A DNA stretch of 64,000 nt from Cyanobium sp. Cruz-8D1 (GTDB lineage: Bacteria; Cyanobacteriota; Cyanobacteriia; PCC-6307; Cyanobiaceae): contig NZ_JAGQCD010000004.1 in assembly GCF_024345975.1 (NCBI RefSeq), forward strand, positions 1-64,000, read 5' to 3'. The stretch's first letter is position 1. Each line of letters starts with the position of its first letter. The position numbers were made by a program, and so were the translations under genes. The notes beneath the pieces were generated by a model. That model saw nothing but the letters and a program-made list of their open reading frames with translations, did no database searches and had not been told where the DNA came from. Below are positions 49,083-59,346 of this stretch, piece after piece.

Positions 49083-50666
49083 ATGGCGACCAGGCTCGCC
49101 AGCCTGCTGCTGGCCCTGCCACTGCTGGCGGCCTGTCAGCCGACGCGGTCGGGCCAGTCCCTGATCGTGGCCACCAAGAGCCGCATCGATTCCCTCGATC
49201 CTGTGCAGGCCTCCCGCATCGGCGTGATGCAGGTGCTCAGTGGCCTCGGCGACCCCCTCTATGCCATCGACGGCAACGGGCGCCTCGAGCCGCGGCTGGC
49301 CACGGCCCTGCCGGTGCTGAGCGGCGACGGACGGCGGGCCCGGATCCCCCTGCGCCAGGGGGTGCTCTTCCATGACGGCACCCGCTTCGATGCCGCCGCC
49401 ATGGCGTTCTCGCTGCGGCGCTTCATGGCGATCGGCACCCTCGGCTACCAACTGAGCGAACGGGTCGAGAGCGTGCAGGTCATCGCTCCCTACGAGATCG
49501 AGCTGGTGCTGAAGCGCCCCTTCACCCCTTTGCCGCGGCTGCTCAGCGCCATCGTCCTAACCCCGGTGTCCCCCACCGCCTACCAGCGGCATCGCGACAA
49601 GCCCCTCAACGACCGCTTCGTCGGCACCGGCCCCTACGCCCTGGCCTTCTTCGGAGGCCAGCAGCAGCGCCTCACGCCCTGGCCCCGCTACTGGGGACGG
49701 CGTCCGGCCAACGCGGGCATCGACCTGGTGACCCTGAGCAACTCCACCGCCCTGTTCGGGGCCCTGCGCAGCGGCGAGGTCGACCTGCTGCTCAACAGCG
49801 GTCTGGAGATCGACCATCAGCAGGCCCTGCACCGGGACGCCGCCGCTGGTCGCCTGCGGGAGGCCATCGGTCCAGCCCAGGGGATCGCCCTGGTGTCGCT
49901 GCTGAGCGACCAGCCGCCGCTCAACCGCACCGTCCTGCGTCAAGCCGTGGCCCGCAGCCTGGATCGGGCCACCATCGTCCGGCGGGTGACCCTGGGGCTG
50001 CGCTCCCCCCAGCGGCAGCTGATCCCCCCGGACCTGCTGGGCTCCGATCCCAGCGCCTGGCCGCCCTATGACCCCGCCGGGGCCCGCGTCCTCTACCGCC
50101 AGGCGGGCTATTGCCAGGGGAAGGTGCTCACCCTGCCGCTCACCTACCGCTCCGACATCCCCACCGACCGTCTGTTTGCCCTCACCTGGCAGGCCCAGCT
50201 GCGCCGCGACCTGGGCGATTGCGTGACCCTGGAGGTGACCGGCATGGAGGCCACCACCGCCTACTCCCAGCTCGACAAAGGCGCCCTGACGATGCTCTTC
50301 TACGACTGGGTCGGCGACTATCCCGATGCGGAAAACTTCCTCATGCCATTGCTGTCCTGCAGCAAGGCCGAGGGGGACCGTTGCCTCAAGGGCAACAGCG
50401 TGCAGGGCGGCAGCTTCTGGACGGCGCCGGGGCTGGAGGCGGAGCTGCAGCGCAGCAGCCAGGTGGATGGCTCCGATCGGACCGCGTTGCTGGTGGCCAT
50501 CCAGCGCCGTGTCGCCGCCGCCAACCCCTATCTGCCGGTCTGGCTCAGCGCCCAGGCGGCCTGGGGCGGTCTGGGTGTCAGCCAGCCCCGCTTCGATGGA
50601 TCCGGGCGGGTGATGCTCGGCGAGCTGCGCCGGCTGCCCGCCGCCTCCGGAGCCCGACGGCCATGA
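49083..50666 (+). CDS. ABC transporter substrate-binding lipoprotein (SBP_bac_5, oligopeptide/nickel type)
   Basis: A 527-aa lipoprotein with a lipobox LPLLAACQ at ~13-20. The mature part matches the family-5 periplasmic binding fold: SLDPVQASRIGVMQVLSGLGDPLY, LRQGVLFHDGTRFDAAAMAFSLRR, FVGTGPYAL, LRQAVARSLDRATIV and LFYDWVGDYPDAENFL. It would capture peptides or nickel-type chelates outside the membrane. ATG 49083 puts the lipobox at the proper distance. It overlaps the permease start by 4 bp. Confidence 0.9.
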   Translation: MATRLASLLLALPLLAACQPTRSGQSLIVATKSRIDSLDPVQASRIGVMQVLSGLGDPLYAIDGNGRLEPRLATALPVLSGDGRRARIPLRQGVLFHDGTRFDAAAMAFSLRRFMAIGTLGYQLSERVESVQVIAPYEIELVLKRPFTPLPRLLSAIVLTPVSPTAYQRHRDKPLNDRFVGTGPYALAFFGGQQQRLTPWPRYWGRRPANAGIDLVTLSNSTALFGALRSGEVDLLLNSGLEIDHQQALHRDAAAGRLREAIGPAQGIALVSLLSDQPPLNRTVLRQAVARSLDRATIVRRVTLGLRSPQRQLIPPDLLGSDPSAWPPYDPAGARVLYRQAGYCQGKVLTLPLTYRSDIPTDRLFALTWQAQLRRDLGDCVTLEVTGMEATTAYSQLDKGALTMLFYDWVGDYPDAENFLMPLLSCSKAEGDRCLKGNSVQGGSFWTAPGLEAELQRSSQVDGSDRTALLVAIQRRVAAANPYLPVWLSAQAAWGGLGVSQPRFDGSGRVMLGELRRLPAASGARRP

Positions 50667-51682
50667 GTCGCCGTTCCGACCTGGCGCGCTACCTGGCCTC
50701 CCGGCTGGCCCTGGCGCCGTTGATGCTCTGGCTGATCGCCTCGCTGGTGTTCCTGCTGCTGCGGGTGGCCCCCGGTGATCCGATCGATGCCCTGCTGGGC
50801 ACCCGCGCTCCGGAGGCGGCCCGCGCCGCCCTGCGGGCCCAGCTCGGCCTGGATCGCCCCTTGTCCGAGCAGTACGGCCGCTTCCTGGGTCACCTGCTGC
50901 AGGGCGACCTGGGCCAGTCACTCACCAACGGCGAACCGGTGACCCGCCTCATCCAGGACAGCCTGCCGGCCAGCCTGGAGCTGGGGGTGGTGGCACTGTT
51001 GCTGGCCGCCATGGTGGGGCTGGCGGTGGGCTTCAGCGGCATCGGCCGCCCCGAGGGGCGCCTCGATCTGGCCGGCCGCCTCTATGGCATCGGCACCTAC
51101 GCCCTGCCCCCCTTCTGGGCGGCGATGGTGGTGCAGCTGGTGTTCGCCGTCTGGCTGGGCTGGCTGCCGGTGGGGGGGCGCTTCCCCGCCACCCTGATGC
51201 CGCCGCAGGGCACGGGCTTCTACCTGCTCGACAGCCTCAGGGCCGGCGACTGGCAGCAGCTGGGCGGCAGCCTGCGCCACCTCGTGCTGCCGGCGGCCAC
51301 CCTGGGCCTGCTGCTCAGCGGCATCTTCACCAATGCCCTGCGGCTCAACCTGCGCCGTGCCCTCGGCTCCGACTACGTGGAGGCCGCCCGCAGCCGCGGC
51401 CTCAGTGAACGACGCGTGGTGCTGCACCACGCCCTGCCCAACGCCCTGCTGCCGGTGCTCACGATCACCGGCATCACGGTGGCCTCCCTGATCGGCGGTG
51501 CCCTGCTGATCGAGGTCACGTTTTCCTGGCCCGGCATCGCCTTCCGCCTGCAGGAAGCGATCGCCCAACGCGATTACCCCCTGGTGCAGGGGATCGTGGT
51601 GGTGGTGGCAGCCCTGGTGGTGCTGGTGTCTGTGCTTGTCGACCTGGTGGTGGCCCTGCTGGATCCCCGCATCCGCTTTTGA
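50663..51682 (+). CDS. ABC transporter permease (DppB/OppB family)
   Basis: A 339-aa inner-membrane permease. The N-terminal segment LMLWLIASLVFLLLRVAPGDPIDALLG is the DppB signature. The EAA-like coupling loop YVEAARSRGLSERRVVLHHALPNALLP lies near 235-265. About six membrane helices are visible. It overlaps the binding-protein gene. A DppC-type second permease and ATPases are not adjacent; they must be elsewhere or supplied by another system. Confidence 0.9.
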   Translation: MSRRSDLARYLASRLALAPLMLWLIASLVFLLLRVAPGDPIDALLGTRAPEAARAALRAQLGLDRPLSEQYGRFLGHLLQGDLGQSLTNGEPVTRLIQDSLPASLELGVVALLLAAMVGLAVGFSGIGRPEGRLDLAGRLYGIGTYALPPFWAAMVVQLVFAVWLGWLPVGGRFPATLMPPQGTGFYLLDSLRAGDWQQLGGSLRHLVLPAATLGLLLSGIFTNALRLNLRRALGSDYVEAARSRGLSERRVVLHHALPNALLPVLTITGITVASLIGGALLIEVTFSWPGIAFRLQEAIAQRDYPLVQGIVVVVAALVVLVSVLVDLVVALLDPRIRF

Positions 51683-51708
51683 GTCCAAGACGGCACTGCG
51701 CCACGGAA

Positions 51709-53289
51709 TCAAGGCTTCAGGCCGGCTTTCCAGCGCCGGGCAGCGGCGGCATCGAGCACGTCGAGGGTGACCCCTTGCTGCACCCGCCGCTGGGCAGGCA
51801 GCAGCAGGGGCTGCTCCAGGGTGTGGAGGTACTCGGTGGTGAGACGCAGCAGCGCCGATTGCACCCGGACCGGATCCACCCCCACCAGCTCCTCATCGAG
51901 GCGGAAGAGCACCTCGTCGGTGGACATCAGCCGCACGGGCGAGAAATGGCTGCCGCCTTCCACCATCACCAGGCGACTGCGGGGATCCCGCCCCTGCAAA
52001 AACAGGCGCAGCTGCTCCTCCAGGGGCGGCGTGACCAGATCGAGGCTGCCCCCCACCATCAGAACCGGCACCCCGAGCGAGGCCAGGCCCCGACGGGGCC
52101 AGAGCAGGCTGCCGAAGCCGTTGAGCAGCACCAGCCCCCGCAGGTCGGCGGGAGGGGCGGAGCGCTCCGGCAGTTCCGTGCTGGACAACTGGCACTGCAG
52201 CAGCCGGGAGGGATTGGCGATCGGCAGGCGGTCGAGGGCCTTGCGGCAACGCTCCCTTAGGCCGGGTTCCGGCACCACGCCAGCCGCCAGCAGGGCGGAG
52301 AGGCCCCCCATCGAATGGCCAAGGAGCACCACGCCCTTGCCCTGCACCGGCAGATCACCGCGCCGCTGGGCCGCCAGCACCGCGGTGATGTCGGCCAGCC
52401 GGATGGCCAGGGTCTCGGCTCCCGGCGGGGGCCGCTGGCCGTCGAGGGCGGCCTTGAGGGCAGGGCCATCACTGCCGGGGTGCTGAATCACCACCGTCGG
52501 CCAGCCCCGTTCGGCCAGCTCACTGGCCAGCCAGCCGAACTGGTCGGCATTGCCCCCCAAGCCGGGCATCATCAGCAACCAGGGCCGATCCGCCGGGGCC
52601 AGCGCCGGCCAGATCTCCAGGGGCAGGGGCTGGGGGCGGTGCGCCACCACCAACCCCTGCCGGCGGGCCCTCAGGGAGGCGTGTTCACCAAAGGCGAAGG
52701 GAACGGTGCGGCGCTCCGGCAGCGCCAGGGCCTGGAGGCGCCGCAGGGCCTGGCGCTGCAGGTCGATCTGCTGGCGCCACTGCAGGGCCAGGTCGTAGAG
52801 GCCATCGAGCTGGAGGCTCAGCCGCTGCACCGGCAGGGCCCGCAACAGGCCGATGCTGGAGACGTCCTGACGCGTCTCCAGCATCCGCCGCAGGGTGGTC
52901 TGCAGCACCGCCGTGGTGCTGCGGCCCTCGGAGGTGGTCAGCAGGTCGCCCAGGCGGGCCAGCATCTGGCTGCCGGTCCAGCTGTCGAGCAGCTGCTGGC
53001 CGAAGCTGGTGTCCCGCAGCAGGGGGGCGCGCAGCAGGATCTTCAGGTCCTGACGACTGCGGGGATCGAGCAGATCCAGCCAGACCGCCAGATCGCCGCC
53101 GCCGCCGGACCGCCCGCCGGGGCTCCTGGACCAGCCATCGAGCTGCTCCAGGTTCACCGGCAGCTCCAGGCCATCGAAGCGCAGCTCCAGCACCTCCGCG
53201 GCACCGGCCACGGGCGCCAGGCCGGGCACCGCGATCAGCAGACTGGCCAGCAGGCCCTTGAGTTGGCGACGGCGGTGTGAGACAGGCAC
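51709..53289 (-). CDS. Exported alpha/beta hydrolase with DUF1400-like N-terminal region
   Basis: A 526-aa protein with a signal peptide (~10-30). An all-helical ~150-residue N-terminal region follows (VLELRFDGLELPVNLEQLDGW...), the DUF1400-type arrangement seen on cyanobacterial esterases. The hydrolase domain shows MMPGLGGNADQFGWLASELAERGW, the nucleophile elbow GHSMGG (~333-338), VLMVGGSLDLVTPP with the acidic residue, and EGGSHFSP with the catalytic His. The substrate is unknown (lipid or ester). Its start overlaps the divergent MFS gene by 13 bp if the longest MFS start is used. Confidence 0.8.
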   Translation of the reverse strand: MPVSHRRRQLKGLLASLLIAVPGLAPVAGAAEVLELRFDGLELPVNLEQLDGWSRSPGGRSGGGGDLAVWLDLLDPRSRQDLKILLRAPLLRDTSFGQQLLDSWTGSQMLARLGDLLTTSEGRSTTAVLQTTLRRMLETRQDVSSIGLLRALPVQRLSLQLDGLYDLALQWRQQIDLQRQALRRLQALALPERRTVPFAFGEHASLRARRQGLVVAHRPQPLPLEIWPALAPADRPWLLMMPGLGGNADQFGWLASELAERGWPTVVIQHPGSDGPALKAALDGQRPPPGAETLAIRLADITAVLAAQRRGDLPVQGKGVVLLGHSMGGLSALLAAGVVPEPGLRERCRKALDRLPIANPSRLLQCQLSSTELPERSAPPADLRGLVLLNGFGSLLWPRRGLASLGVPVLMVGGSLDLVTPPLEEQLRLFLQGRDPRSRLVMVEGGSHFSPVRLMSTDEVLFRLDEELVGVDPVRVQSALLRLTTEYLHTLEQPLLLPAQRRVQQGVTLDVLDAAAARRWKAGLKP

Positions 53290-54500
53290 AGGGAAGGGCC
53301 AGGGCGCGGTCCTGGTTCACCCAGTTTCCAGCAGCCCTGCGCGACGTGGCCCTGATCCGCACGATCGCCATGCTGGGAGCCGGTGGCGTGCTGTATCTGA
53401 CGCCGATGGTGTTCCACCAGGCGCAGTTCAGCGCCGGGAGGGTCACCGAGGGGCTGGCCCTCGCCGCGGTGGCGGGCACCCTGGGCCGGATGCTGAGTGG
53501 TGTGCTGCTGGATCGGGGCCTCAACTGTTCGGTGCCGGTGCTGCTGGCGGCGCTGATGGCCATCGCCGGCGACGCCCGACTGATGGGCACCGGGTCCTTC
53601 GCTGGCTACCTGCAGGGGCAGGTGCTGCTCGGCATGGCCATGGGGTTCTACTGGCCCGCGGTGGAGTTGGCGGTGCCGCTCAGCTGCGCGCCGGTGAGTT
53701 CGGGGCGGGCCTTTGCCCTGACCCGCAGCGCCGATGCCCTCGGCATCGCCATCGGGGCGCTGGTGGGGGCCGTGCTCGCCGCTCGGGGATGGTTGCGGGG
53801 CATCTATGTCGTGGACATCGGCTGCATGCTCCTGTTGCTGCTGGTGCTGCGGCGCCAGGGCCTGCCGGATCCCAGGCCCAGGGAGGCCCTGGCCCACCCC
53901 AGCCCCTGGGGCCAGTGGATCCCTGGCCTGCTGCCGCTGCTGGCCATTGCGGTGCTGGCCACGGCGATGCCGGCCCTGATGCAGAGCGCCCTGCCGCTGG
54001 AGCTGGTGCGGGGCAGCCTGCAGCGCCGTGCCCTGCCGGTGAGCCTCGGCGCCCTCACCATCGGCCTGCAGCTGGGCCTGGTGCTGCTGCTCCAGTGGCC
54101 GGTGGGTCAGGCCCTGGCCCGGCGGCCGGTGACGACGGGCCTGAACCTCAGCCTGCTCAGTTTTGCCGCCGGCAACCTGCTGCTGGCGGCCTCCGCGCTC
54201 AGCGAACGGGGCCTGGCTCTGCTGCTGCTGGCCCAGCTGCCGCTGGCCCTCGGGGTGACCGCCTTCCTGCCCACCGCCACCGAAGCGGTGGTGGAGCGTT
54301 GCCCGCTCGAGCACCAGGGACTGGGCATGGCCCTGCTCTCCCAGTGTTTCGCCATCAGCGGCTTCGGGGCTCCCCTGCTCGCCGGCCGGTTGCTGGATGG
54401 CCAGGGCCATGGCACCGGCCTGTGGCTGCTGATGGCCCTGGCCTGCCTGGGGGGTCTGCTGCTGGTGCGGGGCCTAGGCCCCCGCAGGACGTTCGGCTGA
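53277..54500 (+). CDS. MFS-type transporter
   Basis: Up to 407 aa with about twelve hydrophobic segments, including MLGAGGVLYLTPMVFHQ, the loop GRMLSGVLLDRG (a motif-A-like G-R-x-x-D pattern), and GYLQGQVLLGMAMGFYWPAVELAVP. The second half repeats the plan. GTG 53277 overlaps the divergent hydrolase start by 13 bp; GTG 53346 (VALIRTIAMLG) avoids the overlap and may be the true start. The substrate cannot be predicted. It ends 27 bp inside the convergent small gene. Confidence 0.75.
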   Translation: MRQAQGRARARSWFTQFPAALRDVALIRTIAMLGAGGVLYLTPMVFHQAQFSAGRVTEGLALAAVAGTLGRMLSGVLLDRGLNCSVPVLLAALMAIAGDARLMGTGSFAGYLQGQVLLGMAMGFYWPAVELAVPLSCAPVSSGRAFALTRSADALGIAIGALVGAVLAARGWLRGIYVVDIGCMLLLLLVLRRQGLPDPRPREALAHPSPWGQWIPGLLPLLAIAVLATAMPALMQSALPLELVRGSLQRRALPVSLGALTIGLQLGLVLLLQWPVGQALARRPVTTGLNLSLLSFAAGNLLLAASALSERGLALLLLAQLPLALGVTAFLPTATEAVVERCPLEHQGLGMALLSQCFAISGFGAPLLAGRLLDGQGHGTGLWLLMALACLGGLLLVRGLGPRRTFG

Positions 54501-54695
54501 CGCCGCCGCCTGCTTCTCAACCCAGGCCTCATGGGGCAGGGGCTCGGTGCCGTACTCCCAGTCGTCGTAGTCCGGATCATTGCGGATGCGGCGATGGATC
54601 TCCTTCTGGGCCTCGAAGTTATGGGGATGCTCGGAAGTCTCACCCGCGGTATCCGGCAGGGGAGACGGGGTGTTGGGGTGCTCCGTTGCTGCCAT
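54474..54695 (-). CDS. Small acidic hypothetical protein
   Basis: 73 aa from ATG 54695; the longer frame to 54824 gives a non-coding-looking start. The core HNFEAQKEIHRRIRNDPDYDDWEYGTEPLPHEAWVEKQAAA is charged, soluble and has coding character. The family was not recognised. It lies 34 bp after the AttH-like gene on the same strand, so may be its last operon member. The 3' end overlaps the MFS gene by 27 bp. Confidence 0.5.
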   Translation of the reverse strand: MAATEHPNTPSPLPDTAGETSEHPHNFEAQKEIHRRIRNDPDYDDWEYGTEPLPHEAWVEKQAAASAERPAGA

Positions 54696-54729
54696 GGCCC
54701 TGCGCTCCTGTTGGATCCATCCTCGCCGA

Positions 54730-55899
54730 TCACCCACCCCGCAGGCTGTCGAGGCGGTCGGCGTAACCGGTGAGTTCGCCGTAGCCCCGGCCCCGGAGCT
54801 CCTGCTCACCGCGATGGCCCCCATAGCGCAGAGCTCCCTCCCAATAGGTGGCCGACGCCGTGCTCAGCTCCTGATCCGCCATCTGCGGCGTGATCACCAG
54901 CTCCAGGTCCAGCCGTGGAATGGTGAGCCTCCAGGCGGCGGGGTAGCGGGCGCCGCTGTGGGGGCTGCGCCAGGTGGCCGTGACCATGAGGTCGTAGTCC
55001 TCGGCGCCCAGTTCCACCTCGTCGTCGCCATCGATCCAGCGGCCACCGCTGAACGGTTCTTTGCCGCCGTCCTCCCGGCGCAGGCCGTAGAGCATCAGGG
55101 CGGAGCCGTCGTTGAACTGGGCCGAGAACCAGTCCCAGCCGACGGTGCCCGGGCTGAGGACGCTGGTGGAGAACTCATGGTCCTTCCAGCTGACACCGTG
55201 CACGGCATGGGTTTGGCCTGCCACCGTGACCGTGCCCTCGGTGGGCTGCTGCACGAGGGAGTAGTAGTGCGAGGCGTTGCCTGGTTCGGGCCCCTTGCGG
55301 CTGAGGCCGTCCTGCCCCTGGAGCACCGGGGGCCGGCTCTGGCGCAGGGTCAGGTCAATGGCCATGGCGCCGGTGGCGGCCCGCAGCCGCACCTGGTCGG
55401 GCCCCTCGGCGCTGATGCGCCAGTCGTTGAGCCAGACCGCGTAGGGATCGGCCTCGGCCCCGGCCAGGCCGAGGGCGCCGCGGGCGAAGCGCTCCTCCTG
55501 CCGGAAGGTGTCGGCCGCGATGTCGCTGACCGTGAAATGGGCCGAATACACCTGGGGGGTGCGCCAGGCCGACCCACCGCCCCCGGAAGCCTGCGCCGAG
55601 GACGTCTCGGGCACCAGGGCCTGGCGGAAGATCGTGAACTGGTAGCCGAAGGGCCGTCCCTCAGCGGTTTCCAGGTTGCCCGTGTAGTACCACCACTCGG
55701 TCTGGTGGTCGGGATGGGCGCCGAAATCGGCGGGAAAGCGCCACTGGCGAGGGGTGAGGGCCCGGGCGAAGCCCTGGGGCGCCGGCGCCTCCCCCCACTG
55801 GATGCGGCTGCTGGCTCCGGCTGGGCTGGGGCCGGCCAGGCTGAGCAGCAGCACAGCCACCAGGGCCAGCAGGGCGGGCAGGGGATGGCGGTGTTTCAT
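54730..55899 (-). CDS. AttH/CrtC-like exported lipocalin-type protein
   Basis: A 389-aa protein with a signal peptide (~1-30, ALLALVAVLLLSLAGPSPAGA). The domain pattern is FPADFGAHPDHQTEWWYYTGNL near 55-76, QFTIFRQAL, YSAHFTVSD, HAVHGVSWKDHEFST and WDWFSAQFNDGSALMLYGLR. This matches the AttH/hydroxyneurosporene-synthase-like lipocalin family (COG5621). The 4-bp overlap with an FtsX-type permease, followed by a LolD-type ATPase, is the Att-like gene order. That supports a periplasmic lipid- or hydrophobe-handling partner of the transporter. Confidence 0.8.
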   Translation of the reverse strand: MKHRHPLPALLALVAVLLLSLAGPSPAGASSRIQWGEAPAPQGFARALTPRQWRFPADFGAHPDHQTEWWYYTGNLETAEGRPFGYQFTIFRQALVPETSSAQASGGGGSAWRTPQVYSAHFTVSDIAADTFRQEERFARGALGLAGAEADPYAVWLNDWRISAEGPDQVRLRAATGAMAIDLTLRQSRPPVLQGQDGLSRKGPEPGNASHYYSLVQQPTEGTVTVAGQTHAVHGVSWKDHEFSTSVLSPGTVGWDWFSAQFNDGSALMLYGLRREDGGKEPFSGGRWIDGDDEVELGAEDYDLMVTATWRSPHSGARYPAAWRLTIPRLDLELVITPQMADQELSTASATYWEGALRYGGHRGEQELRGRGYGELTGYADRLDSLRGG

Positions 55900-58516
55900 T
55901 CCTGCCGCAGCGCCTCGCTGATGTTCATCCGCGAGAGCCGCTGGGCGGGATAGAGGCCCGCCAGCACGGCGGCCCCCACCGCAATCAGCAGCGACTGGAG
56001 GAAGAAGCGCGGCTCCAGGGCGATCTGCAGGGTCCAGCCGAAGGAGCGCACGTTGATCACATGCACCAGCACCCAGGCCAGCACGAAGCCCAGGGGCATC
56101 GAGCAGGCCCCGGCCAGCAGGCCCATCAGACCCGTCTCCAGCAGGGTGAGGCGCCCCAGCTGGCGGGGTGTCATGCCGGTGGCCCGCAGCACGGCGAACT
56201 CCCGGCCCCGCTCCAGCTGCAGGCTCATCAAGGTGCTGAAGATGCCGATGAAGGCCACCAGCACCGTCAGCAACTGCAGCGCGCCGGTGATGGCGAAGGT
56301 GCGATCGAAGATCTCCAGCGAGCCCTGGCGCAGGGAGCCGTTGGTCTGCACCAGCAGGGTCTGGCGGGAGCCGAAGCCCTGGCGCAGCTCGGCGGCCACC
56401 GCATCGGCATCGGCGCCGGGGGCCAGGAACAGGCCGAGGGAGGCGACGCTGTCGTCGTGCCAGAGCTCCGCCACCTGGGCGCGGTCCATCAGCACGCTGC
56501 CGCGATCGGAGGAATAGTCGTAAAAAACGGCGATCACCGGGAAGCTCCTCTCGCCCTCGGGGGTTTCAAGCCTGACCTGCTCGGGGATGGCGTTCTGGCC
56601 ATCGCGCAGGTAGACGGCCTCGGAGAGGATCACCCCCTCGCGGGCCTCCAGGGCGGCGAAGGGGTCATCGAGGCCAGGGCGGATCCAGGCGTAGGGGCGG
56701 CGGCCGGCGGACACATCGCCCCCAGCAGCGATCAGGGTGATGTCCCGGTCCTGGTCGACCAGGCGCACATCGAAGTTGTTGTAGGTGACCATGGCCCGCA
56801 GGTCGGGGCGCTCGGCGATGGCCGAGACAATGGCGGGATCCACCTTGCCCAGCACCCGGTTGGCCGTGGTGCTGGGGGGGGAGACGAACAGATCGGCCTG
56901 GAGGGTCTGGTCGAGCCAGGTGACCACCGTGCCCCGGAAGGAGCCGATCATGATCGAGAGGCCCACGATCACCGACACCGCCACCATCAGGGCCGCCACG
57001 GCCACCGCGGTGCGGCTGAGGGAGCGCAGGATGTCGCGGGGGGCCAGGCGGGCCACCACCCCCAGGCCCCGGCTGGCCCAGCCCAGAACCTCCATCGCGA
57101 CCACCAGCACCGGCGGCATCAGCAGGGCCGCACCCATCAGCAGGGCAAACACTCCTGCGAAGGCGGGCACCAGGCCGCTGCTGTCCCAGCGGAGCAACAG
57201 CACCCCGAGGCTGCCGCTGAAGAGGGCCGCCAGCAGGAACCAGGGCAGCAGCAGCCGCCAGCCAGCCTCCAGGCTGGAGCGCTGCAGGGTCATCTGCGGC
57301 GGTGTGGCCATCGCCTCCCAGGCGGGCAGGGCTGAGGCCAGCAGCGCTGAGGCCACCCCCACCAGCATCCCCTTGGCCAGGGTGAACCCTGACAGGCTGA
57401 TCTGTCGCACCGAGACCACGAAATAGAAGTCATTGATCGTCTGGGTGATCAGACCCACGACGGTGCGCCCCAGCACCACCCCCAGCACCAGGCCCAGCAG
57501 AGACCCCACCAGGCTGAACAGGGCCGCCTCGCCCAGGATCAGGGTAAACAGCTGGCCCCGGGTCACCCCCAGGCAGCGCAGCACCCCGAACAGGCCGCGG
57601 CGCTGCACGACGCTGAACGTGACCGTGTTGTAGATGAGAAAGATGCCCACCACCATCGCCAGCAGGCTCATGGCGGTGAGGTTGAGCTCGAAGGCGGCCG
57701 TCATCTGCTGCACGGCGTTGCCGCGCGCTGCCGCCGTCTCCAGCTTCAGCCCCCTGGGCAGCCAGTCGCTGAGGGCCGCCTCCTGGGCGGGGCTCTCCAG
57801 GATCAGATCGATGTGAGCCACCGCCGGCACCGCCTGGGCACCGGTGGGGTCGAGCAGGTCCTGGGCGGTGGCGATGTCAACCAGCAGCAGCGTTTCAAGG
57901 CCGCGGCGCTCCAGGGCCGCCTCACTGCTGACGCTGCCCACCAGCTGCAGCTCCGAGGTGCGCCCGGCCAGATCGAGATGCAACGTGCCGGAGCCGTCGG
58001 CGGCGCCGGGATGGAGGCCGTAGCGCTCGGCGGTCTCGGTGGCGATCACGGCCGTGCCGGGTTCGGTGAGGAAGGGCACGAAACCCTTGCCACCTCCCCT
58101 TTCACCACCGCCATCGCCCCCCAGCAGGCCGCGGAAAGGCGCTTCGCTGAACAGATCGACGCCGACGACCCGCAGCAGTTCACCGTCCAGTTCCTCGGCC
58201 CGGCCGTAGGTCTCGATCACCGGGGCGGCTGGGATCTCGGGGAAGCGGCGGCGCAGCTCCACGAAGGTGGTGTCGGGGACGCCGCCGGGCCCGATCGCCA
58301 CCAGCCGATGGGTGGTGCGGCCGGTGATGGCGTCGGTGGAGAGGGAGAAGGCCCGCTGGGCCGAGCCACTGGCCAGATCGATCGACACCAGCATCGCCAC
58401 CCCCAGGGCGATGCCCAGGATGCAGAGCAGGTACTGCAAGGGACGGCGGCGCCAGCGACGGGCCGCCAGGCGCCAGAGGGGGCCGTTGCGGACCACGGGC
58501 AGGGGACTTGCTTCGC

Positions 58517-58520
<4 letters not shown>
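55896..58520 (-). CDS. FtsX-family ABC transporter permease
   Basis: An 874-aa protein: a fused double FtsX/MacB-type permease. There is an N-terminal helix ([23 protein letters not shown]), a large periplasmic region (~70-250), and a helix bundle (~265-480). A second N-terminal-like helix follows (~510-535, [21 protein letters not shown]), then a second periplasmic region and a final helix bundle (~745-860). It overlaps both the ATPase and the AttH-like gene by 4 bp. It probably extracts or moves lipoproteins or lipids from the inner membrane without its own channel. Confidence 0.85.
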
Positions 58521-59236
<716 letters not shown>

Positions 59237-59346
59237 CGCAGCGCGTTATCGGTGTACGTTCATTGGGAGCGGGACCTGGGCAAGAAAACTCCCTTGTCAG
59301 CAGACTAAAGATAGGCACTTCAGTGGCCAGGTCGAGAGCCAATCCT

